A stretch of DNA of 64,000 nucleotides from Congregibacter litoralis KT71 (GTDB lineage: Bacteria; Pseudomonadota; Gammaproteobacteria; Pseudomonadales; Halieaceae): positions 1,368,324 to 1,432,323 of the forward strand of contig NZ_CM002299.1 in assembly GCF_000153125.2 (NCBI RefSeq). The letters run 5' to 3'. This document shows positions 1-9,067 of this stretch, piece after piece; the stretch's first letter is position 1, and the number at the start of each line of letters is the position of its first letter. The notes beneath the pieces were generated by a model. The model was not told where the DNA came from, did not search any database, and saw only the letters and a list, made by a program, of their open reading frames with translations. The translations under genes and the position numbers were made by a program.

Positions 1-305
1 ATGACGTTGGTCTCCATGACTGCTCGAAGACTGTCGTCCGCGCAGTTGTCCGCGCTGTCCTTGCGCATTTGACTGGCGTTGTGGATGAGACTGATTTCGG
101 ACAGCCCGGAGATACGGCTCAGGAGTGCATCGATGACATCGCCAATGCTGTCAGGATCCGCCAGATCACAGGGCATATTGTGCACGCCGGGGACCTTGCA
201 TGCGCGGCGGGACAGATTCACGACTTCATAACCACCGTCCTGAAATGTCCGGGCGGTGGCTTCGCCGATGCCGACGCTCGCCCCGGTTATGATCGCAATG
301 GTCAT
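1..305 (-). CDS. Short-chain dehydrogenase/reductase, N-terminal part (runs off left edge)
   Basis: Only the first 101 codons are in the window; the C-terminus, including the YxxxK active site, lies beyond base 1. The start is the ATG at 305-303. The N-terminus shows the SDR Rossmann fold: TGASVGIG at residues 7-14 binds the dinucleotide, an acidic CDLAD stretch lies at 46-50, and HNAS at 75-78 takes the place of the usual NNAG. SDRs are NAD(P)H-dependent oxidoreductases and the substrate cannot be told from this part. The gene is divergent from a pterin-synthase-like gene with 85 bp between them, so a sepiapterin- or dihydropterin-reductase-like role is conceivable, but that is inference from position only. 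Confidence 0.85.
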   Translation of the reverse strand, partial: MTIAIITGASVGIGEATARTFQDGGYEVVNLSRRACKVPGVHNMPCDLADPDSIGDVIDALLSRISGLSEISLIHNASQMRKDSADNCADDSLRAVMETNV

Positions 306-390
306 GCTATTCTCCCTAGGAATGTGTTGTTGGTGCGTTGACGGAAAAACGACAGAATACGCGAAGAATACGTGATAAGAGAGAGTTTGG

Positions 391-888
391 ATGGAACGCC
401 TTGCAACACTTTATATCGACAAAGAAAGCCATAAGTTTTCTGCAGCGCATTACACGATTTTTTCGGCAACGGAACGAGAAAGGCTCCATGGGCACAACTT
501 CTCAGTGTCTGCCATGATTGCTGCTCCCATGGGAGATAACGGCTTTGCCGCCGATTACAACGTTTACAAACGCCGCATAAAAGGGCTCTGCGACGAACTC
601 GATGAATACATGGTGCTGCCCGGGCATTCTCCTTATCAGTCCGTTGTGGAAGACGGCGATAACTACCGGGTGAGTTTCAATGGCGAAGACATGTGGTTCC
701 TGCGCTCCGACACCCTTGTGCTACCCATCGTTAACTCCACCGTGGAGGAGTTCGCGCATTACCTCTTGCGCCGGATGCTGGAAGAGTCTGCGGGAGAGGC
801 CCTGGCGGAGTTGGAAATCTGCGTAGCCTCGGGTCCGGGTCAGAAAGGCAGTGCCCGCTGGTCGGCAATGGATGAGGGCATCGCCTGA
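391..888 (+). CDS. 6-pyruvoyl-tetrahydropterin synthase / QueD-like protein with altered active site
   Basis: A 165-residue tunnelling-fold protein of the COG0720 family, whose members convert dihydroneopterin triphosphate into precursors of queuosine, folate or biopterin. The zinc ligands are visible: His20 (KFSAAH) and His33/His35 (RLHGHNF). The catalytic cysteine expected four or six residues before HGH is absent: the neighbourhood reads ATERERLHGH, with Arg29 in the QueD position and Glu28/Glu30 beside it. The Asp-His pair of QueD (LDHHYL) appears as Asp71-Glu72. A stretch around residues 85-108 looks like an insertion relative to E. coli QueD. The fold assignment is firm, but the reaction may differ from QueD. 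PTPS-III enzymes, which replace FolB, are known to use Glu in place of Cys. Confidence 0.8.
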   Translation: MERLATLYIDKESHKFSAAHYTIFSATERERLHGHNFSVSAMIAAPMGDNGFAADYNVYKRRIKGLCDELDEYMVLPGHSPYQSVVEDGDNYRVSFNGEDMWFLRSDTLVLPIVNSTVEEFAHYLLRRMLEESAGEALAELEICVASGPGQKGSARWSAMDEGIA

Positions 889-919
889 GCGATAGCATGG
901 GTAACAAAATGGTGAAGCA

Positions 920-1888
920 ATGAAAAAAGTAGAAATACAGTCAGTGGGTGGTCCCGAGGTACTCCGCCTCGTCGATGCGGAGCTGGAGGCGCCGGGACCC
1001 GGCATGGTGCGGGTCGCGAATCGCGCCATCGGCCTGAATTACATCGATACCTATCATCGCAGTGGTCTTTACCCCTTACCACTTCCTACGGGCATCGGTC
1101 TTGAGGGCGCGGGCGTCGTGGAGGCCATTGGCGACGGTGTGGACCTGGCCGTGGGCGATCGCGTTGCCTATTGCGCCGCAGGTTTTGGCGCCTACAGCGA
1201 GGCGATCAATCTTCCGGCGGAGCGCCTGGTGGCGATACCCGAGGGTATCGATTTTGATACCGCCGCTGCGGTGCTTTTAAAAGGCGCGACGGTGGAGTAT
1301 CTGATTCAGCGCACCTATGCCTTGACGGCCGGTGAGCAGACTCTTTTCCCCGCGGCGGCGGGCGGTGTGGGTTTGATTTTTGGTCAATGGGCTGCGGCCC
1401 TGGGTGCCGAGCTTATCGGCACCGTCAGTAGCGAGGCTAAGCGCGAGCTGGCTCTGGCGAATGGCTATACGCACTGTTTTTTGAGTGATGAGCCGGATCT
1501 CGTCGCCAAAGTGCGGGAAATCACCGGCGGTAAAATGCTCCCTGTCGTCTATGACGGTGTGGGTGCTGCCACGTTCACCGACTCCCTGGACTGTCTCGCG
1601 CCCCGGGGTCTGATGGTGAGTTTCGGTAACGCCTCGGGGAGTCCGCCGCCTTTTGATTTGCAGCAGCTTGCTGCGCGCGGTTCCCTGTACATCACCCGGC
1701 CGAGTCTCATGGCCTATGTGGCAAGCAAAGAGGAAATGCGTGCCAGCGCGGCGGCGGTTTTTGATCGGGTCCTGGACGGGCGTATCAAGGTGACCATCGC
1801 CCAGCGTTACCCCCTGGCAGAGGTACAGCGCGCCCACGCGGAACTGGAAGCGCGTCGCACCGTGGGGTCCTCGCTACTCTTGCCCTGA
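920..1888 (+). CDS. qor: Quinone oxidoreductase / zinc-less MDR-family alcohol dehydrogenase
   Basis: A 322-residue member of the zeta-crystallin-type MDR family, which reduces quinones with NADPH in the cytoplasm. A GroES-like N-terminal domain carries GIGLEGAGVVEAIGDGV near residues 60-74, and the Rossmann domain shows AAAGGVGLIFGQ near residue 146. Structural or catalytic zinc cysteines are not evident, as is normal for this subgroup. The length matches E. coli QorA (about 327). It starts 31 bp after the PTPS-like gene and is probably cotranscribed with it. Its 3' end overlaps the convergent thioredoxin-like gene by 15 bp. The substrate in vivo is not determinable. Confidence 0.88.
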   Translation: MKKVEIQSVGGPEVLRLVDAELEAPGPGMVRVANRAIGLNYIDTYHRSGLYPLPLPTGIGLEGAGVVEAIGDGVDLAVGDRVAYCAAGFGAYSEAINLPAERLVAIPEGIDFDTAAAVLLKGATVEYLIQRTYALTAGEQTLFPAAAGGVGLIFGQWAAALGAELIGTVSSEAKRELALANGYTHCFLSDEPDLVAKVREITGGKMLPVVYDGVGAATFTDSLDCLAPRGLMVSFGNASGSPPPFDLQQLAARGSLYITRPSLMAYVASKEEMRASAAAVFDRVLDGRIKVTIAQRYPLAEVQRAHAELEARRTVGSSLLLP

Positions 1889-2368
1889 GTCCTGCCCGGT
1901 ACTCATCGCTTCGGTGTCCGCGATGCCCGCTGCGGCCAGCAGGGACGCCTCGGTCTGAGGGCCTACAAGCACTGTGGTTAGCGTCCCCTGGGGATCAATC
2001 ACCAGGGTCGTGGGCAGAACCTGCGGTCGTTCAACGCCGAAGCGTGCGGCGGGGTCAGCATCCAGGGTGGGAAACTGCACGTTAAGGCTTTCGAGTTGCG
2101 TCTGAAGGTCCTCGCCCACAGCACCGTCGTAATTAACGCCCAATACGCGGATACCTTCCCTGCTATGGAGAAGATTGAGTTCCGGCACTTCCTTGATGCA
2201 GGGCTTGCACCACTTTGCCCAGTAGTTGATGAAGGTCCACTCGCCCTTGCTGTCCAGACTGCGGGGGTCGACGGTTTGTTCGCAGGCGCTAAGGCAGGTA
2301 AGCGCGGTGCAGGCCAGGAGCGCGATGAGCGTCATGCGCTGCGGGGACGGTTTTTTACTTTGCTTCAT
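1874..2368 (-). CDS. TlpA/ResA-like thioredoxin-fold lipoprotein
   Basis: A 164-residue protein with a lipoprotein signal: positively charged start, hydrophobic stretch, then lipobox LSAC with Cys29. Residue +2 is Glu, which is compatible with an outer-membrane fate. The thioredoxin-fold motif is WCKPC at residues 53-57 (CxxC = Cys54/Cys57), and the cis-Pro region VLPTTLVID follows, as in TlpA, ResA and CcmG, which reduce disulfides in the periplasm, often for cytochrome c maturation. The ATG at 2368-2366 was chosen because it gives a complete signal peptide; the frame stays open further upstream but that would run through yihY. It lies 4 bp after the yihY stop, so the two form an operon. Confidence 0.85.
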   Translation of the reverse strand: MKQSKKPSPQRMTLIALLACTALTCLSACEQTVDPRSLDSKGEWTFINYWAKWCKPCIKEVPELNLLHSREGIRVLGVNYDGAVGEDLQTQLESLNVQFPTLDADPAARFGVERPQVLPTTLVIDPQGTLTTVLVGPQTEASLLAAAGIADTEAMSTGQDSGQE

Positions 2369-2372
2369 GGTG

Positions 2373-3593
2373 TTATTGCTCAAATAGTGTCGCCAAGGGG
2401 ATGTCCATGTGTTCTCGGATGCCCTGCTGCTGCTCCTGAAGAAGGCCAAGGGCCCGTTGCTCCCAGCTGGGCATGCTATCCCGGGATTCAATGGCAAGCT
2501 CGCCTTCGCTATCCAGCCATTCCTGAAGTTGCCAGAGGGGCACCGTGTGGAGGTCTCTTGCGAGAAGGAAGTGACCCCGTTCGTCTTTGGCGATGACGCG
2601 GTGATTGAGAAAGCAGTCTCGGAGCTGTTGCCAGCTTTCCGCATCCACGGACAACTTCCGCCCCTTCAGGAGCTCCAGCTCTCGGAGGGGCAGGCCCTCG
2701 GATTGCCGTCGCCAGAGGGTTTCCAGAACTTCAAGCCCTTTCATTAGCAGGGGGCGCCGTGATTGCGCCTCGCTCTGATAGGCCGACAGGCTATGCACGA
2801 CGATTGCGGCAATTAGAACGATGTTCCAGGAGATGTAGATCCACAGGAGAAACAGCGGAACAGCGGCAAAGGCGCCATAAATGAAGGTGATGCTTGAGCC
2901 CGCGACCAGCTTTGTAAACAGTGCCCGGGCGATGTTAAAGCTTGTCGCCGCAATGACGCCGCCCACAAAAGCATGTTTTACCGGGACGCGGCAGTTGGGT
3001 ACCGCTGCGTAAATCAGGGTGAATCCGAGAATTTGAAGGAAATAGGGCAGCATCCGCAGAAGCAGGCCGCCGATCCCGATGATGTCCCACTCCTCCAGAC
3101 GACCCGCAAAGGAGGTCAGAAACGTGCTGACGCCAAGCCCCAAACCGATGGTCACAGGAGCGAGGGAAAGAATGGCCCAGTACAGTAAAAAGCTGGACAC
3201 GGTGCCGCGGTTGTCCCGGGTGCGCCAGATCAGATTGAAGGCCTGCTCGATGTTCCGCAGCATCAGGACAGCGGTAACGATCAGAAACGCAATACCGAAG
3301 CCCGTGAGGTTCTTGGCCTGGCGGGAAAAATCCGACAGGTATTCCTCAATGCCTGCCGATGTCTCGGGTACCAGGTTGTCGAACAGTAAACTCTGAATGT
3401 TCGACTCCAGTCCCTGAAACGCCGGGACCGCCGAGGCCATGGTGTAGAGCACGGTCATCAGAGGCACGAGGGCAAAGAGCGACATATAGGTCAGCGCCGC
3501 GGAGGTGTCACGGCAGCGGTCTGATTTATAGCGGCTGGCCAGATAGAGCGCCCGGCGCTGCAATTTGGGCAGTTTGTTCATGAGGTTTTCCAT
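2373..3593 (-). CDS. YihY family inner-membrane protein
   Basis: A 406-residue integral membrane protein of the YihY/BrkB family (PF03631), once misnamed RNase BN. About six hydrophobic segments lie between residues 30 and 295, including SAALTYMSLFALVPLMTVLY near residue 30, which is typical of the family. A soluble C-terminal tail of roughly 110 residues follows. The precise function of the family is unknown. The start at ATG 3593 (MENLMNKL) was preferred over an earlier in-frame ATG at 3698, which would add 35 non-family residues and overlap wrbA. It is divergent from wrbA and leads an operon with the TlpA-like lipoprotein. A yihY-wrbA neighbourhood is also known in Pseudomonas. Confidence 0.88.
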   Translation of the reverse strand: MENLMNKLPKLQRRALYLASRYKSDRCRDTSAALTYMSLFALVPLMTVLYTMASAVPAFQGLESNIQSLLFDNLVPETSAGIEEYLSDFSRQAKNLTGFGIAFLIVTAVLMLRNIEQAFNLIWRTRDNRGTVSSFLLYWAILSLAPVTIGLGLGVSTFLTSFAGRLEEWDIIGIGGLLLRMLPYFLQILGFTLIYAAVPNCRVPVKHAFVGGVIAATSFNIARALFTKLVAGSSITFIYGAFAAVPLFLLWIYISWNIVLIAAIVVHSLSAYQSEAQSRRPLLMKGLEVLETLWRRQSEGLPLRELELLKGRKLSVDAESWQQLRDCFLNHRVIAKDERGHFLLARDLHTVPLWQLQEWLDSEGELAIESRDSMPSWEQRALGLLQEQQQGIREHMDIPLATLFEQ

Positions 3594-3652
3594 GGCTGGA
3601 TTATCGCAGAAAGCGCTGCGGGGAAGTATGGGCGGGGTCCTCACCCTCACTT

Positions 3653-3661
3653 TGCTATACT
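3653..3661 (+). promoter_or_regulatory. Extended -10 promoter element for wrbA
   Basis: TGCTATACT at 3653-3661 combines an extended TGn with a -10 hexamer TATACT (5 of 6 matches to TATAAT). No good -35 is visible, as is common for extended -10 promoters. Transcription would start near 3668, about 29 bp before the wrbA ATG. The same TGCTATA pattern occurs before rpsB in this window. Confidence 0.4.
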
Positions 3662-3675
3662 CGGTGGCCGTATAA

Positions 3676-4685
<1,010 letters not shown>

Positions 4686-4691
4686 CGTCTC

Positions 4692-6512
4692 TTGATTAAA
4701 CGAATTTTTCTCGCTTTGTGGCGGGGTCTCACGATACTCCGCCTGGCTCTGGCCAATCTGATTTTCATCGTCTTGCTGGTGGTGCTGTGGATGAGCTTCA
4801 GTGGCTCCCCTGAACCCCTGCCCCAGCGGGCCGCCCTGGTGCTGGATCCCACGGGGCGTGTGGTAGACGAGCGCAGCCAGATTGAAGCGGCCAGTCTGCT
4901 TTTTGAGCAGCCCGCGGCGAGCCGGGAAACGCTGCTCACGGATCTCATCGACAGCGTTGAACTGGCCAGATCGGATGATCGCATCGCGGCCCTGGTGCTC
5001 AAGCTGGGGGGCTTGGTATCCATCGGGCAGAGTAAGACGACGGAGCTGGCAGAGGCCATCGCCCGTTTTCGGGAGACGGGCAAGCCGGTGATTGCAGTAG
5101 GCGATTACTTTACCCAGGATCAATATCGCCTCGCCGTGGAAGCCGATACGTTGCTCATGCATCCCTTCGGTGCGGTAGCTCTGGAGGGCTTCAGTTTTTA
5201 CACCAACTATTTTGCCGACGCATTGGACAAGCTCTCCGTGACCATGCACGTGTTTCGCGCCGGGGATTACAAATCCATTGCGGAGCCTCTGTTACGCAAT
5301 GACATGTCGCCCGGTGAGCGCCAGATCACCCGGGAGTGGCTGGACGATCTATGGGATGCCTACAGCAGCGCGGTGGAATCCCGCCGCGGCCTGGAGCCGG
5401 GAGCAGTTAATGCGCTATTGAATGATTTTCCGGCGCGACTGCGGGCCGTCGACGGCGACGGCGCGCGCCTTGCCCTGGAGGCGGGGCTGGTGGATGAACT
5501 GCTGGATCGCTCCCAACAAAACAGTCATCTCGTTTCCCTGGTGGGGGCAACGGACGAGGATGGCAGCTTTCAGGGCGTGTCCTTCTCGCGCTACGTGACG
5601 CGGATGCGACCTTCACGGGCGGCGTCGGATCTACCCAAGGTGGCGGTAGTGACAGCCCAGGGAAACATGCTGCCGGGGGATCAGCCGCCGGGCACCATTG
5701 GCTCGGGCAGCCTCTCCCGGCTTCTGAGAAAAACCGCGGAGCGCAAGGGCGTTGAGGCGATAGTTCTCAGGGTAACCACGGGCGGCGGGAGTGTCTTCGC
5801 CTCGGAAATCATCCGGGCCGAGATAGAGCGGATTCGAAAAACCGGTATGCCTGTTGTGGTGAGCATGGGCAGTGTTGCGGCGTCGGGGGGGTATTACATC
5901 GCCACCGCGGCAGATCGCATTTTCGCAACGCCTACCAGCCTCACGGGGAGCATCGGTGTCTTTGCCGCGTTTCCCACCGTTGAACGTCTTCTGGCAAAGG
6001 GGGGAGTGCAAACGGACGGTCTGGGCACCACCGAACTGGCGGGCGCTCTTCGTCCCGACCGGGCCCTCAACCCGGCTCTCGCCGATACGCTGCAGCAGTC
6101 CGTGGATCATATTTACCGGCAGTTTCTTGGCTTGGTTTCCGAGAGTCGCTCTATCGATCTGGTGACGCTGGATGCTTTGGCTCAGGGCAGGGTGCTGAGC
6201 GCCAGGGATGCCCTGGAGGCTGGACTCATCGATGGCTTAGGGAGTCTGGATGACGCCGCAAAGGAGGCGGCTGCCCTCGCGGGTCTGGACGACGACTATG
6301 CCGTGATCAGCATACTGCCCGAGTTTTCCTCCAGTGAGTTGCTATTACAACAGCTGAGCGATCGCATGGGGGCTGGCCGCCTCATGACAATGCCGGGTCT
6401 TGCATCGGGGCTCAGTGCCTTACTGGAGCCGGTGCGGCGAAGCGTCGATATGGTCGACAGCTTTGCCGATCCCGGCCATCTCTATATGCGCTGTTTCAGC
6501 TGCGATTTGTAA
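4692..6512 (+). CDS. sppA: Signal peptide peptidase SppA, 67K type
   Basis: A 606-residue protein with one N-terminal transmembrane anchor (about residues 13-33) followed by two S49 peptidase repeats, the long form found in E. coli (618 residues). It degrades cleaved signal peptides at the periplasmic face of the inner membrane. The Ser-Lys dyad is intact: Lys194 in GDYKSIAEP and Ser398 in SVAASGGYY, matching Lys209 and Ser409 of E. coli. The start is TTG at 4692, because no in-frame ATG exists before the anchor; it sits six bases after the DUF2069 stop without a strong Shine-Dalgarno, suggesting translational coupling. Its extreme 3' end belongs to a small direct repeat. Confidence 0.93.
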   Translation: MIKRIFLALWRGLTILRLALANLIFIVLLVVLWMSFSGSPEPLPQRAALVLDPTGRVVDERSQIEAASLLFEQPAASRETLLTDLIDSVELARSDDRIAALVLKLGGLVSIGQSKTTELAEAIARFRETGKPVIAVGDYFTQDQYRLAVEADTLLMHPFGAVALEGFSFYTNYFADALDKLSVTMHVFRAGDYKSIAEPLLRNDMSPGERQITREWLDDLWDAYSSAVESRRGLEPGAVNALLNDFPARLRAVDGDGARLALEAGLVDELLDRSQQNSHLVSLVGATDEDGSFQGVSFSRYVTRMRPSRAASDLPKVAVVTAQGNMLPGDQPPGTIGSGSLSRLLRKTAERKGVEAIVLRVTTGGGSVFASEIIRAEIERIRKTGMPVVVSMGSVAASGGYYIATAADRIFATPTSLTGSIGVFAAFPTVERLLAKGGVQTDGLGTTELAGALRPDRALNPALADTLQQSVDHIYRQFLGLVSESRSIDLVTLDALAQGRVLSARDALEAGLIDGLGSLDDAAKEAAALAGLDDDYAVISILPEFSSSELLLQQLSDRMGAGRLMTMPGLASGLSALLEPVRRSVDMVDSFADPGHLYMRCFSCDL

Positions 6513-6558
6513 TGAAGAAAGCCGCGGTCCTATGCGCTGTGTCAGCTGCGATCTGAAT
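6485..6558 (+). repeat. Imperfect direct repeat at the 3' end of sppA
   Basis: The last codons of sppA (from 6485, TATGCGCTGTTTCAGCTGCG and following) recur 46 bp downstream from 6531 as TATGCGCTGTGTCAGCTGCG and following, with two or three mismatches over about 25 bp. The second copy lies in the 73 bp gap before the convergent mscS gene. It looks like a local tandem duplication. No terminator-like hairpin with a T-run is seen here. Confidence 0.6.
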
Positions 6559-6585
6559 TAAGCTGCATCAGCATCACTTCCGCAC

Positions 6586-7446
6586 TTACTCTGCCTTGGC
6601 TTCCTCTGCCTTGGCATCTTCGGGACGCTGCATATGCAGCTCCATTTGCGGGAAGGGAATAGAAATGCCCGCCTCGTCAAAGCGCAGTTTTACAGCTTCC
6701 GTGGTATCCCATAGAACACCCCAGTAATCTGCCGCATTCACCCAGGGGCGCACGAGGAAGTTCACGCTGGAGTCCGCCAGGGCGCCCACGGTAACCACCG
6801 CTTCGGGTTCCGCAAGAACGCGGCTATCGGACTTAATAATGTCCTCAAGAATGGTTTTCGCATCGTGGAGGTTATCTCCGTAGGAAATACCGAACACCAT
6901 ATCGACGCGGCGAGTGGCCCGGGCGGAGAAATTCGTGATATTGCCACCAATAATGCCGCCATTGGGAACAATGATTTCCTTGTTGTCGGGCGTGGTCATG
7001 GTTGTAGTGAAAATACCGATGGTATCGACGGTGCCCATGGTGCCGGCAGCCTCAATAAAATCGCCTTTCTTGAAAGGCTTGAAGACAATCAGCATGACCC
7101 CCGCGGCGAAATTGCCCAGAGAGCTTTGCAGGGAAAGACCGATAGCCAAACCCGCTGCGCCGAGAAGGGCAACAAGGGATGTGGTGTCCACGCCCAGTCT
7201 GCTGAGCGCCGCGATGGTAACGAAGAGAAGACCCACCCAGCGGAGAATGGAGCACACAAAATTCACCAGGGTCTCGTCCGTGCCCCTGCTCAGCATGACC
7301 TTGTGGCAGACACTGACAATGCGTCCCACAACCAGGCGGCCGACGTAAAAAATCACAATGGCGAGCGCCAGCGCAGTGCCGTACTCAATCGCCAGGGGTA
7401 GCCACTGGCTGGGGTCTTTTAGCATTTCCATGATCCTGTCCTTCAT
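6586..7446 (-). CDS. mscS: Small-conductance mechanosensitive channel, MscS family
   Basis: A 286-residue MscS channel, which opens under membrane tension to release solutes on hypo-osmotic shock. Length and domain order match E. coli MscS (286): three N-terminal membrane segments, the pore helix TM3 rich in Gly/Ala (LLGAAGLAIGLSLQSSLGN, near residues 93-111), the beta domain (GDFIEAAGTMGTVDTIGIF and IVPNGGIIGGNITNFS) and an alpha/beta C-terminal domain. The tail ends in a repetitive Ala/Glu/Lys stretch. Its ATG overlaps the stop of the upstream auxiliary lipoprotein by four bases, which makes it the last gene of the MCE transport operon. Confidence 0.93.
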   Translation of the reverse strand: MKDRIMEMLKDPSQWLPLAIEYGTALALAIVIFYVGRLVVGRIVSVCHKVMLSRGTDETLVNFVCSILRWVGLLFVTIAALSRLGVDTTSLVALLGAAGLAIGLSLQSSLGNFAAGVMLIVFKPFKKGDFIEAAGTMGTVDTIGIFTTTMTTPDNKEIIVPNGGIIGGNITNFSARATRRVDMVFGISYGDNLHDAKTILEDIIKSDSRVLAEPEAVVTVGALADSSVNFLVRPWVNAADYWGVLWDTTEAVKLRFDEAGISIPFPQMELHMQRPEDAKAEEAKAE

Positions 7447-8099
7447 TGGGGAGGGGTTTCTGAAACGGTTTCTATAACGGTTTCGACGTTTGTGTTGCGA
7501 CCTGTTTGGGCGCCGACCGTCGCTGCCGGTGCGACCTCGGCGATGCCGGCGGCGAGCTCCTCAGCGAAGGTCCAGAGGAGCTTGCTCATGGCTTTTGCGA
7601 TGTCGTCACCGCTAGTTGAGTCCAGGGGCAGGGTATCCTCATAGACCACGGACTCCCGGATAATGCTATCCCCGTTTTCCTGTTCCCAGCGACCCTCGGC
7701 CGCAATCCTGACGACACCGTTAACGGCTTCAAACTCCTCGATGGTGACCCGCAGTTGCCAGTCCGCCGGTCTCGCCGTCGCATCGGGAAAAAGAATGACC
7801 CTTTGGGTATCAAGGATGCTTTCCAGGCGGCGCCCCAGGACGCGCTGGATACCCAGATCCAGGGGCTCAGCCCAGCGTCGCGCCGCGTCGTAGCGCACGG
7901 TAAATTCGCTTTCCCGGTACAGCAGCTCATCTCTGAGAAGGTAATCGGGGATATCGATACCGTCGAGGACAATGACGGGGCTTTCTCCCACGGCCATCGG
8001 CGCATTGCCGGCGGAGAGCTGGAGATGCTGTATGTTCAAGGACGTGGGCGCGCATCCCTGCAGCGTGAGAATGACTAAAACGACAATGAGGGAGCGCAT
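7443..8099 (-). CDS. ABC-type transport auxiliary lipoprotein (PqiC/YmbA-like)
   Basis: A 218-residue lipoprotein with lipobox LQGC (Cys16). The body resembles the PqiC/YmbA family (PF03886, formerly DUF330): an early SPVIVLDGIDIPDYLLRDEL segment, RWAEPLDLGIQRVLGRRLES, then a beta-rich core and DIAKAMSKLLWTFAEELAAGI near the end. Members accompany MCE transporters and are thought to link the periplasmic MCE bridge to the outer membrane. It overlaps the MlaD-like gene by one base and mscS by four. The N-terminal lipid anchor and genomic position support the call; details of partner binding are inference. Confidence 0.85.
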   Translation of the reverse strand: MRSLIVVLVILTLQGCAPTSLNIQHLQLSAGNAPMAVGESPVIVLDGIDIPDYLLRDELLYRESEFTVRYDAARRWAEPLDLGIQRVLGRRLESILDTQRVILFPDATARPADWQLRVTIEEFEAVNGVVRIAAEGRWEQENGDSIIRESVVYEDTLPLDSTSGDDIAKAMSKLLWTFAEELAAGIAEVAPAATVGAQTGRNTNVETVIETVSETPPQ

Positions 8100-9067
8100 C
8101 AGGATTCATCCCCCGGGCGGCCGCGGAGCAGGGATTCCGGGTGTTCCTCAAGGCTTCGCGCAAGGGACCTGAGGGCTCTCGCAGCCAGGGTCACCTCCTG
8201 CATCGCCTGGCTCAGCTGACGGCGGGGCGGGGAGTCCGGCGCGGCGGCGCGTTCCAGTCCCCCAAGGCTGGCGTTGGCAGACACCAGCGCCTCATCGAGA
8301 CGCTGGAGGGAACCCTCAATAGCATCAGTGATGTCCGGCAACTCCGCATTGAGTGTTGCAACGGTGCGGGTGCCCTCATCAAGAAAGGCTTTCAAACCCG
8401 AAGAGTTCTCCTCCAGCGTTGTCGTGAGACTGGTGCTGGCAGCTTCCAGGGCTTCGAGGGTGCTGCGCATGGAGCCCGGCAGGGACTGCATGTCGCTGCT
8501 GTTGAGGAGTTCGTCCAAACCGCTGGCAATGCGATCCACATTCTCCGCTATCGCCGCATAATCAATGGTTTCCAGGGAACGACGCAGCTGTTCCAACTCC
8601 GTTGGGATCGTTGGAATCTGGGGGTGTGGTGAGGCGATGGTACTGAAAGAGGCCTCTTTGTCCGGCTGAAAATCCAGTTGAATGTATAGAAGGCCCGTGA
8701 GGAGGCTCTGGGTATTGAGCTGTGCGGAAAGCCCCCGCTCAACGAGCTCCTCGAGGATGGTCTCCGTGACACTGCCCACCAGTTGCATGGAGTCCCCGCT
8801 GATATCCGCTTCAACGATCATGGTGACCTCGCCGTGGTCAGCATCGAGGATCAGATCGATATCGGTGACCTGTCCGATGGTAACGCCTCGCAGGGCCACG
8901 GGTGCACCGATGGTGAGCCCGCGAAGGGAGCCATCAAACACCATGACCACCTTGCTTTTTTCGGACCCGAGGCCGCCGCCGGCAAAAAACAGGGCCCCGG
9001 CGGCCGCGATGATGAGAGCGCCCACGACAAAAGCACCGACGAAGATACTGCTTTTGCGCTCACTCAT
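8099..9067 (-). CDS. MCE-domain protein, MlaD-like
   Basis: A 322-residue protein with an N-terminal transmembrane helix (about residues 9-29) and one MCE domain: VVMVFDGSLRGLTIGAPVALRGVTIGQVTDIDL near residues 41-73 is the classic MlaD signature. A long helical C-terminal region rich in Leu/Ala/Ser and Glu (residues 160-310) is predicted to be coiled, so the protein is longer than E. coli MlaD (183). MCE proteins form hexameric rings that carry phospholipids through the periplasm. The gene overlaps the end of the ATPase gene by eight bases, consistent with a stoichiometric complex with permease, ATPase and lipoprotein. Confidence 0.9.
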   Translation of the reverse strand: MSERKSSIFVGAFVVGALIIAAAGALFFAGGGLGSEKSKVVMVFDGSLRGLTIGAPVALRGVTIGQVTDIDLILDADHGEVTMIVEADISGDSMQLVGSVTETILEELVERGLSAQLNTQSLLTGLLYIQLDFQPDKEASFSTIASPHPQIPTIPTELEQLRRSLETIDYAAIAENVDRIASGLDELLNSSDMQSLPGSMRSTLEALEAASTSLTTTLEENSSGLKAFLDEGTRTVATLNAELPDITDAIEGSLQRLDEALVSANASLGGLERAAAPDSPPRRQLSQAMQEVTLAARALRSLARSLEEHPESLLRGRPGDES

